DNA of 64,000 nt from Caulobacter hibisci (GCF_016135805.1 NZ_JADWOX010000017.1:57525-121524), one strand, 5' to 3'. Shown: positions 1-8,744, numbered from the stretch's first letter. Program-made: numbers and translations. Notes: generated from the letters alone by a model not told the origin.

Positions 1-5
1 AGCGA

Positions 6-707
6 ATGACGACGGGCGCGCCCCGCCTCTGGATCACCCGCGCCCGCCCCGGCGCCGAAGCCACCGCCGCGCGCCTTTCCGCCCTGGGCTTCACGCCCCT
101 GGTCGACCCGCTGCTGGAAATCCGCGACCTGCCGTGGACGGCCGATCTGGCCGGCGTCGGCGCCCTGGCCTTCACCAGCCTCAACGGCGTCGCCGCCTTC
201 GTCCGGGCCAGCGGCGAACGCGCCCTGCCGGTTTTCGCGGTCGGGACCGCCACCGCCCACGCCGCCGCCGAGGCCGGGTTTTCCACCATCGAATCGGCGC
301 AGGGCGACGTCGCCGAACTCGCCGCCCTGATCGCCGCCCGGGCCTTCGCCGGCGCGGTGCTGCATCCGGCCGCCGCCGAGCCGGCCGGCGACCTCGCCTC
401 GCCCCTGGCCCGCGCGGGAATTGAGGCGAGGTCGGTCGCCGTCTACGAAAGCATCGAGCGCGCGCCCCAGCCTTCGACCCTCGCCGCGCTCGACGCTCTG
501 GCCGGCGTGCTGCTGCATTCGCCCAAGGCCGCCCGCGCCCTGGCCGCTTTGCTGGAAAGCCGCCCCGCCCCAGGCTTGCGCGCCTTCTGCCTGTCCCCCG
601 CCGTGGCCGCCCCCCTGGCGGAGCTGGCCGACGCCGGCAAGCTCGGCCCTGTGGCCGCCGCGCCGCGCCCCCACGAAACAGCGCTGCTCGACCTGCTGGT
701 CCTCTAA
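6..707 (+). CDS. hemD: Uroporphyrinogen-III synthase
   Basis: Cyclises hydroxymethylbilane to uroporphyrinogen III in cytoplasmic tetrapyrrole (heme) synthesis. The 233-residue product opens with the HemD-type first strand (RLWITRARPGA) and has the two alternating alpha/beta halves of the family, with the segments VLLHSPKAARAL and AFCLSPAVAAPL in the second half. It is a little short for the family (usually 240-270). The ATG lies 5 bases inside the window edge, so its ribosome binding site and upstream neighbour (often hemC) cannot be seen. The Mic60-like gene and hemY follow on the same strand, which supports the heme-operon assignment. HemD sequences diverge widely, so context carries part of the call. 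Confidence 0.88.
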   Translation: MTTGAPRLWITRARPGAEATAARLSALGFTPLVDPLLEIRDLPWTADLAGVGALAFTSLNGVAAFVRASGERALPVFAVGTATAHAAAEAGFSTIESAQGDVAELAALIAARAFAGAVLHPAAAEPAGDLASPLARAGIEARSVAVYESIERAPQPSTLAALDALAGVLLHSPKAARALAALLESRPAPGLRAFCLSPAVAAPLAELADAGKLGPVAAAPRPHETALLDLLVL

Positions 708-750
708 GGCGAAGTTGCACCCAATCGGCGCGTGGGGCACGAATGGAGCC

Positions 751-1653
751 ATGAGCGCCGCCCCCGACCCCGCCGAGATCGCCGCCCCCAGCGACCCGGC
801 CCTCTACGCCCGCAAGCCCCTGCTGGGCGCGACCTTCTGGGTGATGATCGGGCTATGCGTGGTCTGCGTCGGGGCCGGGGCGGCCATCGCCCACTACGGC
901 CCGACCTGGTTCTCCAAGCCCGGCGCGACGCCGCAGGCGAGCGTGAGCCAAGGACCGGTCTCGGCCGGCTTTGCTTCGTCCTCCTCTTCGGCGCCCGCGG
1001 TCGCCCCCGCGCCCGAGCCCCCCGCCCCCTCGGCCGAGATCGGCCGGCTGGAGCAACGCCTCGCCCTGCTCGAATCGGGCCAGCAGCGCACGCTGGACGC
1101 CGCCGCCGCCGCCCTCGCCGCCGCCAGCCTGGCCGAGGCCTCGCAGGGCAGCGAACCGTTCGCCGACGCCGTGGCCAGCCTCGAACGCGTGCTGCCGATG
1201 TCGTCGGAGACCCGCGCGCTTGAGCGCCTGGCCCGGTCGGGCGCGCCGACCGTGGCCGGCCTGGCCGCCGGCTTCGACGACCTGGCCGGCGCGGCCTCGG
1301 TCGCCGCCCACGACCCGGGCCCCGACGCCGGCGCCCTGGCCCGCCTGCGCCACGCCCTCTCGCGCGTCGTCACCATCCGCCAGGTCGGCTCCATCACCGG
1401 GACCAGTCCCGACGCCCTGCTGGCCCGCGCCCAGGCCCGGCTCGACGCCGGCGACGTGCTGGGCGCGCTGAAGGTGCTCGACGGCCTGCCGACCAGCGCC
1501 CGCCCGACCCTGGCCGCCTGGCGGGCCGAGGCCGAGCGCCGGGCCGAGATCGACCGCCTGGTCGCCGCCATCCGCGAGCAGGCCCTGAGCGGCCTGGTCC
1601 AGGTGTCGCGCAGCCAGGCCGACGCCCGCCTCGCCGGAGCGGCGCCCCAATGA
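751..1653 (+). CDS. Mic60/mitofilin-like inner membrane protein (COG4223 type)
   Basis: A 300-residue, single-pass membrane protein. A short cytoplasmic N-terminus precedes a membrane segment at about residues 28-48, then a Ser/Pro/Ala-rich linker (about 60-92), a helical, coiled-coil-prone region from about residue 93 (EIGRLEQRLALLE), and an alpha-helical C-terminal part with LDAGDVLGALKVLDGLP. This is the layout of the alphaproteobacterial Mic60 homologue, which in this class lies beside heme genes and is thought to shape membrane or envelope contact sites. The ATG at 751 is preceded by GGAG, although the spacing is short. Its stop overlaps the hemY start by 4 bases (ATGA), indicating translational coupling. 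The family call rests on architecture and context; sequence conservation is low. Confidence 0.72.
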   Translation: MSAAPDPAEIAAPSDPALYARKPLLGATFWVMIGLCVVCVGAGAAIAHYGPTWFSKPGATPQASVSQGPVSAGFASSSSSAPAVAPAPEPPAPSAEIGRLEQRLALLESGQQRTLDAAAAALAAASLAEASQGSEPFADAVASLERVLPMSSETRALERLARSGAPTVAGLAAGFDDLAGAASVAAHDPGPDAGALARLRHALSRVVTIRQVGSITGTSPDALLARAQARLDAGDVLGALKVLDGLPTSARPTLAAWRAEAERRAEIDRLVAAIREQALSGLVQVSRSQADARLAGAAPQ

Positions 1654-3218
1654 TCCGCGCTCTCTTCGCCCTGGTCCTGATCGCCGTCATCGCCGTGGTC
1701 GTGGTCTCGCTGACCGGCGAGCCGGGCGCGGCCAGCCTGGAGTGGCTGGGCTGGCGGGTCGAGATGACCGCCGCCACCGCCGCCCTGCTGACCCTGCTGC
1801 TGGCCCTGGCCGCCGCCGCCCTGTGGCGCGGCCTGCTGTGGATCATCGAGGCCCCCAAGCGCGCCGCCCGCGCCCGCGCCGAGGCCCGCCGCAACCAGGC
1901 CAACGAGGCCCTGTCGCGCGGTTTCCTGGCCGTGGCCGCCGGCGACGGCTCCGAGGCCCGGCGCCTGGCCCAGAAGGCCGCCGGCCTGGCCGACGACACC
2001 CCGGCCCTGGTCCGCGTGCTGACCGCCCAGGCGGCCGAGACCGCCGGCGACACCGTCGCCGCGCGCCAGGCCTGGAACGCCATGCTGGGCTTTCCCGAAA
2101 TGCGCCTGGCCGGCCTGCGCGGCCTGATGCAACTGGCCCTGGCCGAGGGCGACCGCCCGCTCGCCCTGCGCCACGCCGAAACCGCCTACGGTCTGGCCGG
2201 CTCGGCCCTGTGGGCCTGGCGCGCCCTGTTCGAAGCCCGCCTCGAGGCCGGCGACTGGGCCGCGGCCCTGCAGCTGGTGCAAGGCGCCCAGGAGCGCAAG
2301 ATCGTCCCGCCCGTCGTGGCCGAACGGGCCCGCGCGGCCCTGCTGGCCGCCTCGGCGGCAAGTCTCGAAGAGTCCGACGATCCCAAGGCCCTGGCCCAGG
2401 CCCTCGACTTCGCCCTGCAGTCGGTGAAGCTGAAGCCCGACTTCGCGCCCGGCGTGGTCATGGCCGCCCGCCTGCTGGCCGCCGACGGCAAGGCCGCCAA
2501 GGCCGGAACCCTGATCGAGGCCGCCTGGAAGGGCGCGCCGCACCCGGCCCTGTGGCTGGCCTATCGCGACCTGAAGACCAGCGAGACCCCCAAGCTGCGC
2601 GCCGCGCGCCTGTCGGCCCTGGCCCAGCTGAAGCCCGAGGCCCGCGAGAGTCGGATCCTCAAGGTCGAGAGCGCCCTGATCGCCGGCGACGCCGTGGCGG
2701 CCCGCGCCGCCGCCCGCCTGCTGCCCGAGGAAGCCGCCCCCACCGCCCGCCTGGCCGGCCTGATGGCCCGCGTCGCCTTCGCGGGCGCCGAGCCCGACGA
2801 GGCCCGCGCCTGGATCGCCCGGGGCGTCGCCGCCCCGCAGGAGCCGGACTGGAGCGACCTGGACCCCGAGGGCCAGGCCTTCGCGTATGGCCGCGAGGAC
2901 TGGGCCCGCCTGGCCGCCAGCTACGCCGAGACCGGCGAGTTGATCCATCCCCGCTTCGAGCGCCGCGAACGCACCATGAGCGATCTGCCCGAGCTGCCCT
3001 CGGCCTACGCCCAGGTGAGCCACGCGGCCTCCACCGCCTTCGTCCGCGCCGCCGAGACCGGCGGAGCCCTGATCCCGTTCCTCGACGCCCCCCCTCTCGA
3101 CGACCATGGCGACCTCGACGATCCGCCCTCGCCGGACGCCCCGGGACCGGCTCCGGCGCCTCGTCGCAACACGAACGCACGCCGACGCTTGGCAAGCGGC
3201 CCGCGCCCCGCTAAATAG
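1650..3218 (+). CDS. hemY: HemY-domain TPR-type membrane protein
   Basis: A 522-residue protein with two N-terminal membrane segments (about residues 3-21 and 36-62), followed by a long Ala/Arg-rich helical-repeat (TPR-like) region and a Pro-rich, low-complexity tail. This matches the HemY N-terminal family found in proteobacterial heme operons. It is a membrane protein linked to late heme synthesis, and its molecular role is unsettled; it is not the HemY protoporphyrinogen oxidase of Gram-positive bacteria. The region KPDFAPGVVMAARLLAADG resembles the conserved HemY TPR core. Translation is coupled to the Mic60-like gene by an ATGA overlap. Confidence 0.82.
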   Translation: MIRALFALVLIAVIAVVVVSLTGEPGAASLEWLGWRVEMTAATAALLTLLLALAAAALWRGLLWIIEAPKRAARARAEARRNQANEALSRGFLAVAAGDGSEARRLAQKAAGLADDTPALVRVLTAQAAETAGDTVAARQAWNAMLGFPEMRLAGLRGLMQLALAEGDRPLALRHAETAYGLAGSALWAWRALFEARLEAGDWAAALQLVQGAQERKIVPPVVAERARAALLAASAASLEESDDPKALAQALDFALQSVKLKPDFAPGVVMAARLLAADGKAAKAGTLIEAAWKGAPHPALWLAYRDLKTSETPKLRAARLSALAQLKPEARESRILKVESALIAGDAVAARAAARLLPEEAAPTARLAGLMARVAFAGAEPDEARAWIARGVAAPQEPDWSDLDPEGQAFAYGREDWARLAASYAETGELIHPRFERRERTMSDLPELPSAYAQVSHAASTAFVRAAETGGALIPFLDAPPLDDHGDLDDPPSPDAPGPAPAPRRNTNARRRLASGPRPAK

Positions 3219-3257
3219 GCCGCTCCTCGCGCTCGGCGATTCACCGACGCGCCGTGG

Positions 3258-3333
3258 GCCGCCTTAGCTCAGCCGGTAGAGCGGCGCATTCGTAATGCGT
3301 AGGTCAGGTGTTCGAGTCACCTAGGCGGCACCA
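3258..3333 (+). tRNA. tRNA-Thr (anticodon CGT)
   Basis: This 76-base tRNA folds completely. The 7-bp acceptor pairs GCCGCCT with AGGCGGC and is followed by discriminator A and an encoded CCA (3331-3333). The D arm contains GCTC...GAGC, the anticodon loop is TTCGTAA with anticodon CGT at 3291-3293, and the T loop is TTCGAGT. CGT reads ACG codons (Thr). It lies 39 bases after hemY on the same strand, and a long palindrome at 3422-3451 may end its transcript. Confidence 0.95.
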
Positions 3334-3421
3334 CTTTCCTTCCCTTCGATATCTTCGTCCGGATGTCATGTGGCGTCTCTGTCCCCTTGAGGGAGAGGGA
3401 CGAGGCCCGCACGTACAGAAG

Positions 3422-3451
3422 CGCCGCGAAAGCCGATCGGCTTTCGCGGCG
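3422..3451. terminator. Perfect 30-bp palindrome, possible terminator after tRNA-Thr
   Basis: The two 15-base arms CGCCGCGAAAGCCGA and its exact complement meet with no spacer. On the plus strand the palindrome is followed by TCTTGGTTTT, so it could act as an intrinsic terminator for the tRNA transcript about 90 bases downstream of it. It is embedded in an intergenic repeat (about 3380-3518), so it may equally be the tip of a repeat hairpin. Confidence 0.5.
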
Positions 3452-3460
3452 TCTTGGTTT

Positions 3461-3518
3461 TGAGAGACCCCTCATCCGACGGCCTTCGGCCGCCACCTTC
3501 TCCCGCAAGGGGAGAAGG
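3461..3518 (-). repeat. 58-base intergenic repeat, family A
   Basis: This stretch is identical over all 58 bases, in inverted orientation, to 13844-13901. Each copy contains small hairpins (ACGGCCTTCGGCCG and a CTTCTCCC/GGGAGAAG pair). A worn partner arm (CCCCTTGAGGGAGAGGG) starts near 3385, so the whole element probably spans about 3380-3518. It sits between the tRNA and the convergent ferredoxin gene. Confidence 0.85.
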
Positions 3519-3526
3519 ACCAGAGG

Positions 3527-3847
3527 TCAGTGCTGGCTTTCCGGCAAACGCACGACCAAGCCGTCGAGGGCGTCGGTGACCTTGATCTGGCAGGACAGGC
3601 GGCTGTTAGGTTCGACGTTCTCGGCGAAGTCGAGCATCGACTCCTCCATGGCCGACTTGTCGCCGGTCTTGTCGGTCCAGGCCGCGTCCACATAGACGTG
3701 GCAGGTGGCGCAGGCGCAGGCGCCGCCGCAGTCGGCGTCGATGCCCGGGACGTTGTTCTTCACCGCGCCTTCCATGACCGTAAGGCCCGGCTTGACGTCG
3801 AGGGCGTGCTCGGTCCCGTCGAATTCGATGTAGGTGATCTTGGCCAT
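3527..3847 (-). CDS. Adrenodoxin-type [2Fe-2S] ferredoxin
   Basis: A 106-residue soluble electron carrier. The cluster ligands are visible as CGGACACATC (C-x5-C-x2-C) and a fourth Cys in LSCQIK, the pattern of adrenodoxin/putidaredoxin-type ferredoxins that serve P450s, dioxygenases or Fe-S assembly. The start MAKITYIEFDG is typical for the family. The gene lies 29 bases downstream of the FAD-dependent ferredoxin reductase on the same strand, so the two probably form a reductase-ferredoxin pair. No P450 or oxygenase partner is present in the window, so the final electron acceptor is unknown. Confidence 0.93.
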   Translation of the reverse strand: MAKITYIEFDGTEHALDVKPGLTVMEGAVKNNVPGIDADCGGACACATCHVYVDAAWTDKTGDKSAMEESMLDFAENVEPNSRLSCQIKVTDALDGLVVRLPESQH

Positions 3848-3876
3848 GGTTCCCCTGCGTCTTTAGAGGGCGGCTT

Positions 3877-5121
3877 TCAGGCCGCCACTTCCTTCATGGA
3901 TATCGCCGGATCGGACAGCTTTGTCTTAGACACGGGCGTCCGCTTGGCGATCAATTGTTTGCCGGCCATGAACTCGGGCGGCGCGTTGACGGCTTCCACG
4001 GCCTGGACGAGGTCGCCCTTGAGGTGGAAGACGGCGAACTTCGCGCCGGCCACGTCGCCGCGCACGATGGTGCTGTCGGCGTCAAACGGCAGGCCGGCGA
4101 TCTGGAGCTTGAGGTCGTACTGGTCGGACCAGAACCACGGCACTTCCGGCGACGGCCCGGCGCGGCCGACGATGGCGGCGGCGGCCTGCTTGGCCTGTTC
4201 CAGGGCGTTGGGCACGCTTTCGAGGCGGAACTGGCGCTCGTAGATCGGCAGCGGCCGGTGGGCGACGTCGCCGATGGCGAAGACGTGCGGGTCGCTGGTG
4301 CGGGCTTCGAGGTCGACGACGATGCCGCCGGCGCACTCCAGGCCCGCGTCCTGGGCCAGTTCGACATTGGGATGGGCGCCGACGCCCACGAGCGCGGCGT
4401 CGCAGGCCACCACCTCGCCGCCCTTCAGGCGCACGCCGGTGACGTGGCCGTCAGCGCCTTCGAAGGCCTCGACATTGGCGTTGAGCTCGAACTTCACGCC
4501 GCGGGCGCCGTGATAGTCCTGGAAGAAGGTCGACAGGGTCTCGCAGGCCACGCGGGCCAGGACCCGGCTCTCGCGCTCGATGATGGTGGCCTCGGCGCCC
4601 AGGGCGCGGGCCGAGGCGGCCGCCTCCAAGCCGACATAGCCGCCGCCGACCACAGCCAGGCGCTTGGCCGGGCCGAGCGCGGCCTTCAGGGCCTCGGCGT
4701 CGGCCGCCGTGCGCAGGGCCAGCACGCCGGCCAGATCCGCGCCGGGGATCGGCAGCGCGCGGGCGCGAGCGCCGGTGGCGAGAATGAGGAAGTCGTAGGA
4801 AATCACCTCGCCCGAGGCGAGGCTGACGGTGCGGTCGCCCCGGTTGAGGCTGGTCGCCACGCCCTGCAGGCGCAGGGCGACATTGGCCTCGGCGTACCAC
4901 TCCTGGGGCTTGAGGGCCAAGCTGTCGGCGTCGGCCTCGCCCTTCAGCCAGGCCTTGCTCAGCGGCGGACGCTGGTAGGGCAGCAGCGGCTCCTCGCCGA
5001 TCAGCACGATCGGGCCCCCGTGGCCGTACTGGCGCAGGAAGGCCGCGGCCGAGCCGCCGGCATGGCCGGCGCCGACGATCACCACCTTGGCCTTCGGATC
5101 GCTCACGACCGCTTCACTCAA
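3877..5121 (-). CDS. FAD/NAD-dependent ferredoxin reductase
   Basis: Transfers electrons from NAD(P)H through FAD to a [2Fe-2S] ferredoxin, most likely the product of the next gene. It has an FAD-binding Rossmann motif (VIVGAGHAGGSAA), a second dinucleotide motif for NAD(H) (VVGGGYVGLEAAA) and the FAD-contacting VFAIGDVAHRP. This matches the rhodocoxin/putidaredoxin reductase family in order and length (about 400-420 residues). I choose the TTG start at 5121 because GGAGG lies 8 bases upstream of it; a GTG at 5139 would overlap that Shine-Dalgarno. A further in-frame GTG (VSDPKAK) is also possible. Confidence 0.9.
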   Translation of the reverse strand: MSEAVVSDPKAKVVIVGAGHAGGSAAAFLRQYGHGGPIVLIGEEPLLPYQRPPLSKAWLKGEADADSLALKPQEWYAEANVALRLQGVATSLNRGDRTVSLASGEVISYDFLILATGARARALPIPGADLAGVLALRTAADAEALKAALGPAKRLAVVGGGYVGLEAAASARALGAEATIIERESRVLARVACETLSTFFQDYHGARGVKFELNANVEAFEGADGHVTGVRLKGGEVVACDAALVGVGAHPNVELAQDAGLECAGGIVVDLEARTSDPHVFAIGDVAHRPLPIYERQFRLESVPNALEQAKQAAAAIVGRAGPSPEVPWFWSDQYDLKLQIAGLPFDADSTIVRGDVAGAKFAVFHLKGDLVQAVEAVNAPPEFMAGKQLIAKRTPVSKTKLSDPAISMKEVAA

Positions 5122-5286
5122 CGCGTCTGCCTCCCGCACGAAACAAAATTGACGACCCCGTCATCTTTTGCAAGCCGGGCCGACAACCGTCAGCCCCCAG
5201 CCATAGAACAGCACCCGCCCGGCCGCAAAGCGCGCCGGCCGGAAAGCGCGGCAGGCGAACACGCCGCCTGATCGGCGCCCCATATG

Positions 5287-5317
5287 CGAAAGCCCCGCCG
5301 ACCAGCGGCGAGGCTTT
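5287..5317 (-). terminator. Intrinsic terminator of the sdh operon
   Basis: On the minus strand an 11-bp stem, AAGCCTCGCCG with CGGCGGGGCTT and one G-T wobble, closes a 5-base loop and is followed by TTTC. It lies about 35 bases beyond the sdhB stop. Confidence 0.7.
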
Positions 5318-5352
5318 GCAGACTTATCCGAAAATCCGGAGAAGGCGGGTCG

Positions 5353-6135
5353 TCAGACCACGCGCTCCACCAGCATCTTCTTGATCGAGGCGATCGCCTT
5401 GGCCGGGTTCAGACCCTTCGGGCAGACCTGGGCGCAGTTCATGATCGTGTGGCAGCGATAGAGCTTGAACGGGTCCTCGAGGTCGTCGAGGCGATCGCCG
5501 GTGGACTCGTCGCGGCTGTCGATCAGCCAGCGGTAGGCGTGCAGCAAGGCCGCCGGGCCCAGATACTTGTCGCCGTTCCACCAGTAGCTGGGGCACGAGG
5601 TCGAGCAGCAGGCGCAGAGGATGCACTCGTACAGGCCGTCGAGCTTTTCGCGGTCCTCGGGCGACTGGCGCCATTCGGTCTGCGGCTCGGGGGTCGTGGT
5701 GTGCAGCCACGGCTCGATCGAGGCGTACTGGGCGTAGAACAGCGTCAGGTCCGGGATCAGGTCCTTGACCACCGGCGCGTGCGGCAGCGGGCTGATCGTC
5801 ACCGCCTTGCCGGGCACCTCGCCGTGGCCGTGGGTGCAGGCCAGGGTGTTGCGGCCGCCGATGTTCATGGCGCACGACCCGCAGACACCCTCGCGGCACG
5901 ACCGGCGGAAGGCCAGGGTCGGGTCGATGGTGTTCTTGATGTAGAGCAGCGCGTCCAGGACCATGGGACCGCAGGCCTCGACGTCGACCTCGTAGGTGTC
6001 CCACCGCGGGTTCATCCCGGTCTCGGGATCGTAGCGGTAGATCTTGAACGAGCGCACTTTCTTGGCGCCGGCCGGGGCCGGCCAGTGCTTGCCGCTCTGA
6101 ACGCGGGAGTTCTTGGGAAGAGAGAGCTGGACCAT
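5353..6135 (-). CDS. sdhB: Succinate dehydrogenase iron-sulfur subunit
   Basis: Carries electrons from the FAD of SdhA to ubiquinone through three Fe-S clusters in complex II. All ligand motifs are present: the [2Fe-2S] set CREGVCGSC...C in the N-terminal half, then CILCACCSTSCP and CAQVCPKGLNP for the [4Fe-4S] and [3Fe-4S] clusters. The 260-residue length is normal. It is the last gene of sdhCDAB, 10 bases after sdhA, and is followed by a terminator. Confidence 0.98.
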   Translation of the reverse strand: MVQLSLPKNSRVQSGKHWPAPAGAKKVRSFKIYRYDPETGMNPRWDTYEVDVEACGPMVLDALLYIKNTIDPTLAFRRSCREGVCGSCAMNIGGRNTLACTHGHGEVPGKAVTISPLPHAPVVKDLIPDLTLFYAQYASIEPWLHTTTPEPQTEWRQSPEDREKLDGLYECILCACCSTSCPSYWWNGDKYLGPAALLHAYRWLIDSRDESTGDRLDDLEDPFKLYRCHTIMNCAQVCPKGLNPAKAIASIKKMLVERVV

Positions 6136-6145
6136 CTGCGTTCCC

Positions 6146-7933
6146 CTAGTAAACCCGTTGCTTCGGCGGGATGTAGTCGATGTCGGTCGACATCGTGTAG
6201 TTGTGGACCGGGCGGTAATCGATGCTGACCTTGCCGGTGTCGTTGTCGAGCCAGGCCAGGGTGTGCTTCATCCACTCGGTGTCGTTGCGGTCCGAGAAGT
6301 CCTCGCGGGCGTGGGCGCCGCGGCTCTCGGTGCGGTTAGCCGCGCCGTTCACCGTCACGACCGCCTGGCCGATGAGGTTGTCGAACTCCAGGGTCTCCAT
6401 CAGGTCGGTGTTCCACACCAGGCCGCGGTCGGAAACCTTGACGTCGCTCTTCTTGTCCCAGACGGCCTGAAGACGGGCCACGCCGCTGTCCAGGCTTTCG
6501 CCGGTGCGGAACACGGCGGCGTCTTCCTGCATCGCCTTTTGCATTTCGAGGCGCAGGTCGGCGGTCGGAATCGAGCCGTTGGCGTTGCGCAAGCGATCGA
6601 AGCGCTCGATGTGGGCTTCGGTCTGCGAGGCCTTCAGTTCCGGCTGCTTGGCGCCGGCGACCAGGGTCTCGGCGCAGCGCAGGCCGGCCGCGCGGCCGAA
6701 CACCACCAGATCGATCAGCGAGTTGGAGCCGAGGCGGTTGGCGCCGTGCACCGACACGCAGGCGGCTTCGCCCACGGCCATCAGGCCCGGGATCACCTGG
6801 TCGGGATTGTCGCCGGCCTTGGTGACCACTTCGCCGTGATAGTTCGTCGGGATGCCGCCCATGTTGTAGTGGACGGTCGGCAGCACCGGGATCGGGGCCT
6901 TGGTGACGTCGACGCCGGCGAACACCTTCGCCGTCTCCGAGATCCCCGGCAGGCGCTCGGCCAGGATCTTCGGATCCAGGTGGTCGAGGTGCAGGAAGAT
7001 GTGGTCCTTGTTGGGACCCACGCCGCGACCTTCGCGGATCTCGATGGTCATCGCGCGGCTGACCATGTCGCGGGGCGCCAGGTCCTTCACCGACGGGGCG
7101 TAGCGCTCCATGAAGCGCTCGCCTTCCGAGTTGGTCAGGTAGCCGCCTTCGCCGCGGGCGCCCTCGGTGATCAGGCAGCCGGCGCCGTAGATGCCGGTGG
7201 GGTGGAACTGCACGAATTCCATGTCCTGCAGCGGCAGGCCGGCGCGCAGCGCCATGGCGTTGCCGTCGCCCGTGCAGGTGTGGGCCGAGGTGGCCGAGAA
7301 GTACGAGCGGCCGTAGCCGCCGGTGGCCAGGATCACGGTCTGGGCCTGGAAGCGGTGCAGGGTGCCGTCGTCGAGCTTCCACGCGGTCACGCCGCGGCAG
7401 GCGCCGTCTTCCATGATCAGGTCGAGGGCGAAGTACTCGATGAAGAACTCGGTGTCGTGGGCCAGGGACTGGCCGTACATCGTGTGCAGCATGGCGTGAC
7501 CGGTGCGGTCGGCCGCCGCGCAGGTGCGCTGGATCGGGCCTTCGCCGAAGTTCTTGGTCATGCCGCCGAAGGCGCGCTGGTAGATCTTGCCTTCGCTGGT
7601 GCGCGAGAACGGCACGCCCCAGTGCTCGAGCTCATAGACCGCCGCCGGAGCGTTGCGGGTCAGGTACTCGATGGCGTCCTGGTCGCCCAGCCAGTCCGAA
7701 CCCTTGACGGTGTCGAACATGTGCCAGCGCCAGTCGTCCTGGCCCATGTTGCCGAGCGAGGCCGAGATGCCGCCCTGGGCCGCCACGGTGTGGCTGCGGG
7801 TCGGGAACACCTTGGTGATGCAGGCGGTCTTGAGGCCGGCCTGGGCGGCGCCGAGCGCGGCGCGGAGGCCCGAGCCGCCGGCGCCCACGACGACGACGTC
7901 GAACTTGTGGTCGATGAACGTGTAGGCCGACAT
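6146..7933 (-). CDS. sdhA: Succinate dehydrogenase flavoprotein subunit
   Basis: Oxidises succinate to fumarate at the cytoplasmic face of complex II. It has the FAD motif GAGGSGLRAALGAA, the segment RSHTVAAQGG containing the His that binds FAD covalently, and the active-site region HPTGIYGAGCLITEGARGEG. The 595-residue length is normal for the family. I choose ATG at 7933, preceded by GGAG, over an in-frame TTG one codon upstream. The ATG shares its A with the sdhD stop (TGATG), so translation is coupled. Confidence 0.98.
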   Translation of the reverse strand: MSAYTFIDHKFDVVVVGAGGSGLRAALGAAQAGLKTACITKVFPTRSHTVAAQGGISASLGNMGQDDWRWHMFDTVKGSDWLGDQDAIEYLTRNAPAAVYELEHWGVPFSRTSEGKIYQRAFGGMTKNFGEGPIQRTCAAADRTGHAMLHTMYGQSLAHDTEFFIEYFALDLIMEDGACRGVTAWKLDDGTLHRFQAQTVILATGGYGRSYFSATSAHTCTGDGNAMALRAGLPLQDMEFVQFHPTGIYGAGCLITEGARGEGGYLTNSEGERFMERYAPSVKDLAPRDMVSRAMTIEIREGRGVGPNKDHIFLHLDHLDPKILAERLPGISETAKVFAGVDVTKAPIPVLPTVHYNMGGIPTNYHGEVVTKAGDNPDQVIPGLMAVGEAACVSVHGANRLGSNSLIDLVVFGRAAGLRCAETLVAGAKQPELKASQTEAHIERFDRLRNANGSIPTADLRLEMQKAMQEDAAVFRTGESLDSGVARLQAVWDKKSDVKVSDRGLVWNTDLMETLEFDNLIGQAVVTVNGAANRTESRGAHAREDFSDRNDTEWMKHTLAWLDNDTGKVSIDYRPVHNYTMSTDIDYIPPKQRVY

Positions 7934-8334
7934 CAAAGGGCTCCGGTGAAGGCGATCTTCAGGATCGAGACGATCCCCACGGCGCCGGCGAGAATGCAGA
8001 CGAAGAGGTTGCCGATGACCAGGGCCGCCTTGGGGGCGAAGGCCTCGACATAGTCCTCGATGACCAGCTGGATGGCGTTCTTCAGGTGGACCAGCAGCGC
8101 CACGAACAGCAGCGACAGCAGGACGGCGTTCAGCGGGATGGCCACCCAGGCCGCCACCGCGTCGAAGTCGGCGCCGGCCAGGCGGATGCCGGCGAAGGCG
8201 CCCCAGATGAACAGCGGGATCAGGGCCAGGCCCGAAACGCGCTCGGCGATGAAGTGGGCGACGCCGTGGTGCGAGGCGCCCAGGCCGCGAGCGCGCGACA
8301 GCGGCGTGCGGAATTGGTTGTTGCTGCTGCTCAT
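7933..8334 (-). CDS. sdhD: Succinate dehydrogenase membrane anchor subunit
   Basis: A 133-residue membrane anchor of complex II with three hydrophobic helices: about residues 33-50 (ERVSGLALIPLFIWG), 60-85 and 103-128. The His-rich stretch GASHHGVAHFIAERVSG precedes helix 1, as in other anchors that help bind heme b and quinone. The ATG lies two bases after the sdhC stop, and its own stop overlaps the sdhA start by one base. A longer in-frame extension upstream overlaps sdhC and is not protein-like. Confidence 0.95.
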   Translation of the reverse strand: MSSSNNQFRTPLSRARGLGASHHGVAHFIAERVSGLALIPLFIWGAFAGIRLAGADFDAVAAWVAIPLNAVLLSLLFVALLVHLKNAIQLVIEDYVEAFAPKAALVIGNLFVCILAGAVGIVSILKIAFTGAL

Positions 8335-8336
8335 GA

Positions 8337-8744
8337 TCAGAGCGCTCCCGTCGCGGCGGCGATGATCCAGGTCACGGCGGCGGCGACGATCGCGAAGGCG
8401 ATCACGGCCACGCCGGTGGCGTCGGCGGTCTTGGGCGCGAAGCCCTTGCCGAGGTCCCAGAAGCTCTGACGGACGATGTAGGCGACGTTGTAGAACACCG
8501 CGACGGTGATCCCGAACAGCAGCAGCTTGCCGAGCAGCGAGCCCAGGAGGCCGGTGTAGCAGGCGTAGTGGTCGGGGCCCGAGGCCAGCGACAGGGCCCA
8601 GCCGGCGAGCAGCAGGACGCCGATATAAAGCGCGAACAGGCTGGCGCGGTGCAGGATCGAGCACGCCATGGTGATGTGCCAGCGCCAGACCTGGAGGTGC
8701 GGCGACAGCGGACGCTCAGGGAGCCCCCGGCTCGTCTCGGTCAT
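8337..8744 (-). CDS. sdhC: Succinate dehydrogenase cytochrome b556 subunit
   Basis: First gene of sdhCDAB. The 135-residue protein starts MTETSRGLPERPLSPHLQVW, the usual SdhC N-terminus, followed by the signature SILHRASL that includes the heme-ligand His, and three membrane helices. The ATG at 8744 is chosen because the family homology begins there; a longer in-frame extension to 8822 would run through the probable promoter. The Shine-Dalgarno is weak. Confidence 0.95.
   Translation of the reverse strand: MTETSRGLPERPLSPHLQVWRWHITMACSILHRASLFALYIGVLLLAGWALSLASGPDHYACYTGLLGSLLGKLLLFGITVAVFYNVAYIVRQSFWDLGKGFAPKTADATGVAVIAFAIVAAAVTWIIAAATGAL

Noticed and set aside
894..3107. A 737-residue open frame antisense to the Mic60-like and hemY genes.
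   Set aside because: Low-complexity Gly/Gln/Arg composition with no family resemblance; shadow of GC-biased codons.
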